Shown: positions 1 to 5,625, counted from the stretch's first letter. The stretch: DNA of 8,432 nucleotides from Candidatus Peregrinibacteria bacterium CG_4_10_14_0_2_um_filter_43_11 (GCA_002792495.1 PFOK01000058.1:1-8432); one strand, 5' to 3'. Numbers and translations: made by a program. The notes: generated by a model not told the origin, from the sequence alone.

Positions 1-72
1 TTTGTTCGACGTACCTGGCGAACAGAGATTAAAGTTGACGGGCGATTCGGCACAAGGCCTTGATTTTTTTCG

Positions 73-96
73 GCCTGCCTGCCAGCAAAGGCAGGC
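73..96. repeat. REP-like palindrome, CCTGCC...GGCAGG family, copy 1
   Basis: GCCTGCC (73-79) and GGCAGGC (90-96) form a 7-bp GC-only stem around a ten-base loop that starts TGCCAGCA. Twenty-one of 22 core bases match a second copy at 326-347, the only difference being A for G in the loop. GC-rich palindromes of this kind are the usual partners of RAYT transposases, and one RAYT gene lies further along this window. That the transposase here mobilised this repeat is inference. Confidence 0.7.
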
Positions 97-312
97 TCCA
101 CCGGTCTGCCTGAAGCGGATGGGTGGAAAAAAGCATAAGAATCACCACTATGCTCATGGTAGCGTTGAGAGTAGAGTAGAAAGTTTATTTTGAGGGGATT
201 TTAGATCAGATCCCTTCCCTCGAGTCACTCGGGACAGGCTCGCTCGGGATGAGGAGGAACCCCGCATAAGGAGTGTTATAGCTGAGCCACTATAAATTAG
301 TATAAAGGAGAG

Positions 313-355
313 ATTCCGCATCAAGCCTGCCTGCCGGCAAAGGCAGGTGCGGAAT
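313..355. repeat. Nested REP-like palindrome, CCTGCC...GGCAGG family, copy 2
   Basis: The core GCCTGCC...GGCAGG (325-347) matches copy 1, and its loop contains the palindrome TGCCGGCA. Around it sits a second inverted repeat, ATTCCGCA (313-320) with TGCGGAAT (348-355). The arrangement reads as one palindromic unit inserted into the loop of another. The transcript could fold as a long two-part hairpin. No T-run follows, so it is not a standard intrinsic terminator. Confidence 0.7.
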
Positions 356-461
356 GACGATAAAGGGTATGTAGTTTTATTATTGTTCAGCTGTATAGCA
401 ACAATATTCTTGCTGAAAACAAACTGGGGCATTATTCTTGGTTTGTTATAACCCATACTCA

Positions 462-1358
462 ATGAGCACCTGGCTTTTCTTCGCACTCCTTTCTCCTTTT
501 TTATGGGCGGTTACCAATGTATTGGATGGCGCTATTCGACATCATTTCGTTCAGGATGACTTCGCATTGGCGTGGTGGATAGCGGTAACACGACTCCCTT
601 TCATCATCCTGCTTTTGGTGTTGGGCAATTTCGATTTTTCGTTTCAACTTTCCGACATGCTGTGGATGCTCTTTGGCGGGGTTTTTTGGGTGGCACCGGG
701 TATTCTCTATTTTCGCTCCATCCATCTGGAAGATCCGACTCGGGTGGCACTGATGTTTCAGATCATCCCCATCTTCGGTCTGACATTGAGTTATTTTATA
801 TTGGGAGAAACACTCACTTCTGTTCAGGCCATTGCCTTCGTCATTCTCATGCTGGGAGGTATTTTGGCCGCATTGAAACGGATTGATAAAAAATGGCACA
901 TCAGTTCCGCGTTTTTTTTAATGATTTTAGCCACCTTTTTGTGGTCTGTTTCGGATGTGATTTTTAAAAAATACGAACCTGCCTTTGCCAATTTTTACAC
1001 CGCTTTCGCGATTTATTTTACGGGGAGTTTTTTTGCCTCATTCTTTTTTGCTCACACACCAAAAAAAATCCGTCACCTCATTCAGGCGTTTCATGTGCCT
1101 TTGCGCGGTTGGGCCTTTTTAGTCATGACTCAATTATTGGGAATATCCGGTGCGTTGACATTCGCATACGCGCTCACGCTTGGGAAAGTTTCCCTCACAG
1201 TTGTTCTCATTGGTACTCAGCCGTTATTCGTCTTTACTTTTGGTCTCTTTTTAAGCCGATTCCTCAAAGAGGTTAAGCCTGAGCCGATGACTAAACGTAT
1301 TCTGTTTTTCAAAGGACTTTCCTTCGCTCTGGTCATGTTGGGATTGTGGATGTTGTAG
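462..1358 (+). CDS. EamA/DMT-superfamily transporter, ten predicted membrane helices
   Basis: A 298-residue polytopic inner-membrane protein of the drug/metabolite transporter (EamA) type. About ten hydrophobic helices fall into two halves, residues 1-140 and 145-298, the classical internal duplication. The first half ends with the family pattern of a Pro-containing helix (IIPIFGLTLSYFILGETL, about 101-118, conserved Glu116) then a Gly-rich helix (LMLGGIL). The second half has the matching TQPLFVFTFGLFLSRFLKE segment near 252-270. The substrate cannot be read from sequence; relatives export amino acids, nucleosides or drugs. I chose the ATG at 462 because it starts just before the first helix, whereas an in-frame TTG at 438 adds only eight polar residues; neither has a Shine-Dalgarno sequence. 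The TAG stop is embedded in a palindrome. The gene converges on the TrmB-like gene 34 bases away. Confidence 0.88.
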   Translation: MSTWLFFALLSPFLWAVTNVLDGAIRHHFVQDDFALAWWIAVTRLPFIILLLVLGNFDFSFQLSDMLWMLFGGVFWVAPGILYFRSIHLEDPTRVALMFQIIPIFGLTLSYFILGETLTSVQAIAFVILMLGGILAALKRIDKKWHISSAFFLMILATFLWSVSDVIFKKYEPAFANFYTAFAIYFTGSFFASFFFAHTPKKIRHLIQAFHVPLRGWAFLVMTQLLGISGALTFAYALTLGKVSLTVVLIGTQPLFVFTFGLFLSRFLKEVKPEPMTKRILFFKGLSFALVMLGLWML

Positions 1359-1385
1359 GGGCAGGTCGCAACCTGTCACTACAAC
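1352..1385. repeat. 34-bp imperfect palindrome over the EamA stop codon
   Basis: Arms 1352-1366 and 1371-1385 pair over 15 positions with one mismatch and one G-U pair, closing on a four-base CGCA loop. It contains the TAG stop of the transporter gene and ends seven bases before the stop of the convergent regulator gene. The hairpin could end or protect both transcripts, but neither strand has a T-run directly after it, so it is not a textbook terminator. Its length and outer bases resemble the palindrome at 5865-5898, with 10 of 15 arm positions the same, which suggests a REP family member. Confidence 0.7.
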
Positions 1386-1392
1386 AATTCGA

Positions 1393-2199
1393 TTATTTCT
1401 TCTTCCCCTTTTTCTGCGCCTTCTTCGGTTCCGGCAACATATTCCAAATCAAATTCCACAACGAATCATGAAGCCGGTGAATGTGTTCATTTTCAATAAT
1501 CACCCCTATAAACTCATTTTCCACGTACGTTAAATACGAAACCTTTCCGTCATAAATATTCATTTCCACCGCAAAAGGGTAAAGTGATTCCTTGATCCAT
1601 TTATACCCTTTGTGAGATTTTGTGGAATACGTGCCGCTTTCATAAACACTTCGCGCAAAAGGGGTGTCGAGCAGCAAGCTCCTTTTCGTAATGCTCGTTT
1701 TTTCACGTTCGGTGACATATTCATCGTTAATATCTTGAACATGTTTGAACATCGCATCGATATTCGCAAAGTCCTTGAGCTCCGTTTTAGAAGTCAATGT
1801 GTCGAAAAGCACTTGCCGTACAGCCTCCTTCCCCTGATAAAATCGTACATTAGGAATCGATTTATTTGATTTCATCATACTAACCAGTTCCGGAGCCACC
1901 TTTTTTAAATCCGCAGCCAATTTGTCATATTGACTCATTGCCTGACGTTTTTTCATCTCTACAATCTGCATCAGATTATCGGGATGGACAGAGGAAAAGA
2001 TGTAAACATTTTTATGAATCGCTTTGGTTACAATTTTTTCCTGTTCCAGTCGTAATAAAATATTCTGTACCGTCGTTCGTGGTAACCCTATCTGATAAGC
2101 GACAATACTCGCGCGATTGGGGCCTGTTTCGAGGAGCTTTTTGTAAACTTCGATTTCTTTAGGGTCTAACCCCAATTTGCTCAAAATTTCAGTAATCAT
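1393..2199 (-). CDS. TrmB-family transcriptional regulator
   Basis: A 268-residue cytoplasmic DNA-binding protein. The N-terminus (MITEILSKLGLDPKEIEVYKK) is the TrmB-type opening, followed by a winged helix-turn-helix at about residues 13-68 with the recognition helix near LPRTTVQNILLRLEQ (39-53). A linker rich in Lys, Gln and Glu (about 76-110) likely forms the dimerising coiled coil. The rest (about 117-255, from VRFYQGKEAVRQVL) matches the PLD-like effector domain common in TrmB-like proteins. The tail (258-268) is very basic (KKAQKKGKKK), which could add nonspecific DNA contacts. TrmB proteins in archaea sense sugars; in candidate-phyla bacteria they are numerous and mostly of unknown ligand. 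The gene is divergent to the 2608-4374 unit, with repeated hexamers between them, so control of that unit and of itself is likely (inference). No Shine-Dalgarno sequence precedes the ATG. Confidence 0.88.
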   Translation of the reverse strand: MITEILSKLGLDPKEIEVYKKLLETGPNRASIVAYQIGLPRTTVQNILLRLEQEKIVTKAIHKNVYIFSSVHPDNLMQIVEMKKRQAMSQYDKLAADLKKVAPELVSMMKSNKSIPNVRFYQGKEAVRQVLFDTLTSKTELKDFANIDAMFKHVQDINDEYVTEREKTSITKRSLLLDTPFARSVYESGTYSTKSHKGYKWIKESLYPFAVEMNIYDGKVSYLTYVENEFIGVIIENEHIHRLHDSLWNLIWNMLPEPKKAQKKGKKK

Positions 2200-2231
2200 A
2201 AAAAAATTTTAAAAATAATGTCATTTATTGC

Positions 2232-2237
2232 TGGTCA
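2232..2237 (+). promoter_or_regulatory. TGGTCA hexamer, site A (putative TrmB operator)
   Basis: Exact TGGTCA, just downstream of the candidate -10 box for the TrmB-like gene, so a bound protein would sit at its transcription start. This position fits negative autoregulation. Assignment to the TrmB-like protein is inference from repetition and position. Confidence 0.4.
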
Positions 2238-2238
2238 C

Positions 2239-2269
2239 TTTATAGGAAAATAAGGAAGAAAATGTCCAA
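2239..2269 (-). promoter_or_regulatory. Candidate promoter of the TrmB-like gene
   Basis: Read on the minus strand, TTGGAC (2264-2269) and TATAAA (2239-2244) resemble -35 and -10 boxes, but the 19-bp spacing is longer than ideal (18 bp if CTATAA is used). The -35 overlaps the degenerate hexamer TGGACA and the -10 is next to site A. AT-richness makes chance matches common, so this is tentative. Confidence 0.35.
2263..2268 (-). promoter_or_regulatory. Degenerate hexamer TGGACA, site E
   Basis: On the minus strand the context ATTTGGACATTTT matches site D (ATTTGGTCATTTT) at 12 of 13 positions. The similarity of flanks as well as core suggests it is a true member of the repeated-site family. Confidence 0.35.
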
Positions 2270-2322
2270 ATATATTTTAATATAGCTAAAAAACAGAAGT
2301 CAATAGAATTGCCGATTTATAA

Positions 2323-2328
2323 TGGTCA
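2323..2328 (+). promoter_or_regulatory. TGGTCA hexamer, site B
   Basis: Exact TGGTCA within the left arm of the inverted repeat. It mirrors site C at 2428-2433, so the two face each other across about 100 bases. Likely bound by the adjacent TrmB-like regulator, by inference. Confidence 0.4.
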
Positions 2329-2343
2329 GCATTTTTAAATATT

Positions 2344-2378
2344 CCATAACTGCCCATTGACTATGGTGGGCAGTTTGG
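2344..2378. other. GC-containing hairpin inside the AT-rich regulatory region
   Basis: AACTGCCCA (2348-2356) pairs perfectly with TGGGCAGTT (2367-2375) around a ten-base loop, and three more pairs (CCA with TGG) form if one T is bulged. It is the only GC-rich segment in the intergenic region. A T/G-rich run follows on the plus strand, so it might weakly terminate transcription, but the known promoter for the operon lies downstream of it. Its role is unclear. Confidence 0.5.
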
Positions 2379-2427
2379 TTTGGTATAAGCTACCACATAT
2401 TTTTAAAATAGTGTCAATCATTTATGT

Positions 2428-2433
2428 TGACCA
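2428..2433 (-). promoter_or_regulatory. TGACCA hexamer, site C
   Basis: Exact inverted copy of TGGTCA in the right arm of the inverted repeat. On the minus strand its flanks (TAGTTTTGGTCA) resemble site D (TAGTATTTGGTCA), beyond the hexamer itself. Confidence 0.4.
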
Positions 2434-2517
2434 AAACTAATCGGCATTTTGTTTAAAAGTAAAAAATTAAATTAAAATAATTTGGCTTAAATAAGCTATA
2501 ATATGATTATATAAAAA

Positions 2518-2523
2518 TGACCA
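2518..2523 (-). promoter_or_regulatory. TGACCA hexamer, site D, next to the operon promoter
   Basis: Exact TGACCA ending seven bases before the -35 box at 2531. Its centre is about 45 bases before the expected transcription start, a usual position for an activator touching RNA polymerase, though a repressor is also possible. Confidence 0.45.
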
Positions 2524-2530
2524 AATACTA

Positions 2531-2559
2531 TTGACAATTATACTTGACATAGTTATAAT
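2531..2559 (+). promoter_or_regulatory. Perfect-consensus sigma70 promoter for the 2608-4374 unit
   Basis: TTGACA (2531-2536) and TATAAT (2554-2559) are exact consensus boxes at the ideal 17-bp spacing. A second TTGACA at 2544-2549 is too close to the -10 to work with it. Transcription would start near 2566, leaving a leader of about 42 bases. A promoter this strong usually needs restraint, which fits the nearby operator-like hexamers. Confidence 0.8.
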
Positions 2560-2607
2560 AAATTCCTTAATTAATTTTAAATCATTATTTTCTTAACTTT
2601 TAATATT

Positions 2608-3249
2608 ATGTCTACTCCCACTATTTCACAAAATCCTTTCGAAAACGTTCCTCAGCTTGAAAGGAGAGTTTTTGAAGGATTGCAGGCACATGTTCATGCG
2701 ATTGAAAAACTGGTTCCCGGGTTTCGAGAGGCCTTAGTTGCACTAATGCAAACAAGATATATTAGTGGCTCCGCTCCGGAAAGATGCCCATTTCCTGTTT
2801 ATACCTATGGCGGGGAAAGTGGTGATCCTGATGTAGCTGTTCTACTTGGACTTCCCGATCCTGAATGGACGGAGGCAAAGACTAAATTAAGGGGGGAGGG
2901 GGGTCCTCTTTCAGGCGAGGATTATCAGTATATGGCAGCTCTACAACCGGATGCTCGCTCTTTAGCCATTTCTTATGGTCGTGGTAAATTGGCTGAATTA
3001 ACCGTAAGAAGTAGAGCCTCCGAAGAAGAGTTGGGTTTTGAATTAACAGAAGCATGTCCAACAACCAACGGATTGAGTTCTCACGGAGAAACAGCGGTAA
3101 CAGATCGTAGCGGTATTTATGAGGGAGATCCTGATCGAATTCGTTTGGACGGAGCTTTGGGGAATATAGGCTATGTGAGGGTTGTGGAATTTGCTCAGGC
3201 GATTGTTGATCTTAGGAAAAAATTGGAAGCTACAGAGGGAACTGCTTAA
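2608..3249 (+). CDS. Unrecognised 213-residue soluble protein, first gene of the unit
   Basis: I do not recognise this family. The protein has no signal peptide or membrane segment and is rich in Glu and Asp, so it is probably cytosolic. An N-terminal helical part (about 12-50, QLERRVFEGLQAHVHAIEKL) is followed by a Gly/Pro/Asp-rich middle and a C-terminal helix (about 189-207, YVRVVEFAQAIVDLRKKLE). Two similar short segments recur, GDPDVAVLLG (72-81) and GDPDRIRLDG (173-182), which may be loop motifs or a hint of internal duplication. There are two Cys, at 60 and 150. Codons 95-100 run over two G6 tracts, but the frame stays open. The ATG is preceded by an AT-only leader nearly identical to that of the next gene. 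Co-transcription 33 bases ahead of the asparaginase-like gene suggests a shared job, perhaps as its partner. Confidence 0.8.
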   Translation: MSTPTISQNPFENVPQLERRVFEGLQAHVHAIEKLVPGFREALVALMQTRYISGSAPERCPFPVYTYGGESGDPDVAVLLGLPDPEWTEAKTKLRGEGGPLSGEDYQYMAALQPDARSLAISYGRGKLAELTVRSRASEEELGFELTEACPTTNGLSSHGETAVTDRSGIYEGDPDRIRLDGALGNIGYVRVVEFAQAIVDLRKKLEATEGTA

Positions 3250-3282
3250 TTTTTTATTCATTACATTCTAACCTTTAATATT

Positions 3283-4374
3283 ATGTCCTCATCTGAAATT
3301 TTTCACTTAGCTACGGGTGGAACAATAGATTCTTATTGGAATGCTCCTTCTGATACAGCACTCCCAAACAGGGAGACGGTAGTTGAACGCTATTTAAGAG
3401 AGGCGGTTCGTTTTCGGGGTGTTGCTTCCGAGACACTTTTTATGAAAGATAGCCGTCAGGTTACACCCGCTATGCAAGATCAGGCGGCTGACCGCATTGC
3501 AGAAGTCCCTTACGATAGAATGTTGGTTACTTCGGGAACTTATTTAATGCCTGATATTGGGAGAACCATTAAAAGACACCCTGGTGTTAAGGGGACATTT
3601 GATTCTTTGGATAGAAGATTGGTTTTGACAGGTTCAGGAAAGCCAATGCATGAATTTTTAAGGTCAGATGGTGGCTTCAATCTAGGCATGAGTGTGGCAG
3701 TGCTCGAGGAGGATACCGTTGATCGGGTAACAGCCGTAATGAATGGAGGTTGTTTTGAGGTAGACGCTCTGAGAAAAGATTTAACGACGGCTACATTTGG
3801 GCTTTCAGAAGGAGACGATCAAATTCCTTATGCAGACTTTGATTTGATTGCCCTTGGGGGGAGTATGGATTTTGTGCCAAACGGTTTGGATGGCCTAGTT
3901 CCTGCGCGACAATCACAGGTACCAGGTTATTTGCGTACCCCCGTACAAAACAAGCATCATTTTGTTGCTTCGAACCCATTTGTAAGGGATAGTCGAGAAC
4001 TCATAACTGAAGAAGATTTAGCAAGAGTATTAGAGATGATCAGTCGTACCAAGACGGATTATATTCTGATCACGACAGGAATTTATAGAATCAGAGAGTT
4101 GCAACAATTTTTAAGCCAAAGGTTAGGTGAAGAAAATAATAAAAGGATTATTTTGACAGGGTCTAGATTACCGTTAGGAATTACCGATATGACAGATGCC
4201 CCTTTCAATCTTGGGTATGCACTGGGAAAATTAGGATTTTTACAGCCAGGGGTTCATGTTGCTCTGCAGGGGCATATTTTTGAAGATGATGAAGACATTC
4301 TAAATACTGTTTATACTCCAAGGGAAATTGAGTTGATCCGGGAGCAAAGTAGACGATTTGAGACTCATGTGTAG
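3283..4374 (+). CDS. Tandem-duplicated asparaginase-like protein, probably catalytically altered
   Basis: A 363-residue cytosolic protein made of two copies of the short asparaginase N-terminal domain. Copy 1: TGGTI (11-15), KDSR (55-58), LVTSGTYLM (81-89), LVLTGS (113-118), SDGGFNLG (128-135), VMNGGCF (152-158), then Lys165 aligned with the family's late Lys. Copy 2 repeats the order about 180 residues on: LGGSM (191-195), RDSR (235-238), ILITTGIYRI (261-270), IILTGS (289-294), TDAPFNLG (304-311), VALQGHIF (326-333). In active enzymes the second Thr-Asp pair is in HGTDTM; here the Asp position is Tyr in both copies (Tyr87, Tyr268), the His is Ser or Thr, and copy 2 also loses the Thr and the late Lys. 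Copy 1 is the better conserved. Normal asparaginase activity is therefore doubtful; a ligand-binding pseudo-dimer is plausible. It is second in its transcription unit and lacks a Shine-Dalgarno sequence. Confidence 0.8.
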   Translation: MSSSEIFHLATGGTIDSYWNAPSDTALPNRETVVERYLREAVRFRGVASETLFMKDSRQVTPAMQDQAADRIAEVPYDRMLVTSGTYLMPDIGRTIKRHPGVKGTFDSLDRRLVLTGSGKPMHEFLRSDGGFNLGMSVAVLEEDTVDRVTAVMNGGCFEVDALRKDLTTATFGLSEGDDQIPYADFDLIALGGSMDFVPNGLDGLVPARQSQVPGYLRTPVQNKHHFVASNPFVRDSRELITEEDLARVLEMISRTKTDYILITTGIYRIRELQQFLSQRLGEENNKRIILTGSRLPLGITDMTDAPFNLGYALGKLGFLQPGVHVALQGHIFEDDEDILNTVYTPREIELIREQSRRFETHV

Positions 4375-4408
4375 GAAATAGGTTTCAAAACCACAAAATA
4401 TCTCGGAG

Positions 4409-4435
4409 GATGAGCAAATATTTGCTCATCTTTTT
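4409..4435 (+). terminator. Intrinsic terminator after the asparaginase-like gene
   Basis: A perfect 22-base palindrome (arms GATGAGCAAAT and ATTTGCTCATC, 4409-4430) is followed directly by TTTTT (4431-4435). It lies 35 bases after the stop codon and should end the two-gene transcript. Confidence 0.85.
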
Positions 4436-4475
4436 GGAGCCATTCTTAGGCTCATACAAAAAGGATAATCAAGGA

Positions 4476-4504
4476 TTGTCTTTCTCCCCAAAATCCCTCA
4501 TAAT
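4476..4504 (+). promoter_or_regulatory. Candidate sigma70 promoter of the AI-2E family gene
   Basis: TTGTCT (4476-4481) and CATAAT (4499-4504) are spaced by 17 bp. Transcription would begin near 4511 and leave a leader of about 14 bases before the ATG at 4525. The terminator just upstream makes a separate promoter necessary. Confidence 0.55.
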
Positions 4505-4524
4505 GCGCTTGAAATAAAACGCTT

Positions 4525-5625
4525 ATGACAGACTCTAAAAACACTATTGTCGGGAATATTCAAAAATACTTCCTGCTCATCATATTGCTGGTTTTAATAG
4601 TGGCCTTGTTCTTTTTTTTACAGCCGCTTTTTATCGATTTACTCTTCGCGGGGATCATCGTCACGGCAATTTACCCGCTCCATCGATTGCTCAACCAAAA
4701 AGTACGCATCCCAAAAAGCGCTTCCGCTTTGATTACCCTCATTCTCATTCTTCTTCTCATCGTCACACCTTTTACGCTGTTTTTCTTCTTCATCGCGCAC
4801 GAGGCGACAGGCGCTTATGTGGTCATCATGAGCCATGTGAACCGGATCACCAGTAACGACATCCGCTTATTGCCGGAGCTCATTTATAATAGTTTTATAG
4901 GGCAGGCCATCGATCAGTTAAAAGCGTATACCCCCATTTCCACAGCGGATATCGTTTCGGCCATTGGCGAAATTGTCCGGAAAATAAGTACCCTTTTAAT
5001 CAGCGAAACAACAACCATTCTCAAACAAATTCCGATCGTATTGGTTCATATGATCATTTTTTTACTGACGGTATTCTACTTCATCCGCGATGGTGAACGG
5101 TTGGTGGCGCATATCCGTTCTTTGCTTCCGCTTTCTCAAAAATATCGCAAAGAAGTATTCCATAAACTTCATCAACTCAGTTATGCGATTCTTTATGGGA
5201 TCTTCGGAGCCGCGATTTTGCAAGGGGTCTTAGTGGGGGTAGGGTTCTCTTTCGCGGGCATCAGCAACGCGGCTTTTTGGGGGAGTGTCGCCGCCCTTTT
5301 TTCCCCTTTACCGTACATTGGTGTTTCCATTGTATGGATTCCGGCGGTGATTGTGTTGATGTCCACGGGGCATGGGGTAGCCGGGTTGTTTTTATTGATT
5401 TGGTGTGTCGCCATCGTCAGCTTCGCGGACAACATCATTAAGCCTTACCTCATCGGCTCCTCTACCCGCATTCACCCCCTTGCGGTTCTACTCGTGTTGA
5501 TTGGGGGCGTGTTTGCCTTTGGAATAAAAGGATTGTTTTTCGGCCCATTCCTTCTTACTTTAGGACTCGCGTTTTTACACATCTACGAATTGGAATATAA
5601 GAGCGTTTTAGGGGGGGGGAAGTGA
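4525..5625 (+). CDS. AI-2E family transporter (PerM/YdiK type membrane protein)
   Basis: A 366-residue integral membrane protein of the AI-2E transporter family (PF01594 type). Two helices near 15-60 form the N-terminal hairpin, a third follows near 66-92, then comes an extracellular or amphipathic stretch of about 90 residues, and a cluster of helices from about 168 to 352. Family hallmarks in the second half are LFSPLPYIGVSIVWIPAV (about 262-279), FADNIIKPYLIGSSTRIHPLAVLLVLIGG (about 301-329) and GIKGLFFGPFLLTL. Family members have been linked to autoinducer-2 export in E. coli and to Na+/H+ exchange elsewhere; the substrate here is unknown. Length matches the family. The C-terminal codons run through nine consecutive G (5611-5619), giving LGGGK. 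The stop codon is directly followed by that of the convergent transposase gene. No Shine-Dalgarno sequence is visible. Confidence 0.88.
   Translation: MTDSKNTIVGNIQKYFLLIILLVLIVALFFFLQPLFIDLLFAGIIVTAIYPLHRLLNQKVRIPKSASALITLILILLLIVTPFTLFFFFIAHEATGAYVVIMSHVNRITSNDIRLLPELIYNSFIGQAIDQLKAYTPISTADIVSAIGEIVRKISTLLISETTTILKQIPIVLVHMIIFLLTVFYFIRDGERLVAHIRSLLPLSQKYRKEVFHKLHQLSYAILYGIFGAAILQGVLVGVGFSFAGISNAAFWGSVAALFSPLPYIGVSIVWIPAVIVLMSTGHGVAGLFLLIWCVAIVSFADNIIKPYLIGSSTRIHPLAVLLVLIGGVFAFGIKGLFFGPFLLTLGLAFLHIYELEYKSVLGGGK

Larger units (their letters stand above)
1..461. other. Repeat-rich stretch without a convincing intact gene
   Basis: This stretch before the EamA gene has no reading frame with recognisable protein features. 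Frame 1 is open from the left edge to a TGA at 61-63 and could be the last 20 codons of a gene entering from the left, but an overlapping frame is also open, so I do not call it. From about 72 to 385 the DNA is a patchwork of short GC-rich inverted repeats (listed separately) and a CTCGGGA pair at about 227-250 within a hairpin-forming stretch. Composition and repeat density fit an accumulation site for REP-like elements. The last 80 bases are AT-rich and probably hold the EamA promoter, but I see no box pair good enough to name. Confidence 0.6.
2311..2445. repeat. 135-bp element bounded by 22-base inverted repeats
   Basis: The arm at 2311-2332 begins GCCGATT and contains TGGTCA; the arm at 2424-2445 contains TGACCA and ends AATCGGC. 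Aligned as inverted repeats they agree at 17 of 22 positions. ATT flanks both outer ends, which could be a 3-bp target duplication or chance. Inside lies the hairpin at 2344-2378. It may be a pair of operators, or a small MITE-like insertion that carries operators. Confidence 0.5.
2200..2607. other. 408-bp AT-rich divergent regulatory region
   Basis: No gene is visible here. The region separates the TrmB-like gene (-) from the two-gene unit starting at 2608 (+). It holds exact TGGTCA/TGACCA hexamers at 2232, 2323, 2428 and 2518, a near copy at 2263, a 22-base inverted repeat, a hairpin and a consensus promoter, each described separately. Apart from the hairpin it is almost entirely A and T. 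Its length and organisation are typical of a complex control region, or of a control region that has received a small palindromic insertion. Confidence 0.75.

Noticed and set aside
2..193. Short plus-strand frame at the left edge
   Set aside because: It reads straight through a REP-like palindrome and has a TTG start at the window edge. Frame 1 is also open to 61-63, so neither can be preferred.
73..355. Possible CRISPR array from the repeated CCTGCC units
   Set aside because: There are only two copies, 230 bases apart, with no regular spacers and no cas genes.
154..486. 110-codon open frame on the minus strand
   Set aside because: It runs across REP-like repeats and the start of the EamA gene and has low-complexity, non-family sequence.
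501..899. 132-codon minus-strand frame within the EamA gene
   Set aside because: The plus strand encodes clear membrane helices with the EamA pattern; the minus-strand frame is a shadow.
2344..2378. Hairpin as a terminator for an upstream small RNA
   Set aside because: No plus-strand promoter or transcript candidate precedes it convincingly, and the following run is interrupted by G.
2891..2903. Possible frameshift or G-quadruplex at the G6-A-G6 tract
   Set aside because: The reading frame stays open on both sides with sensible protein sequence, and the two long runs do not give four separate G-runs with loops.
4436..4455. Second hairpin GAGCC/GGCTC after the terminator
   Set aside because: The stem is only five base pairs with no T-run, next to a much stronger terminator.
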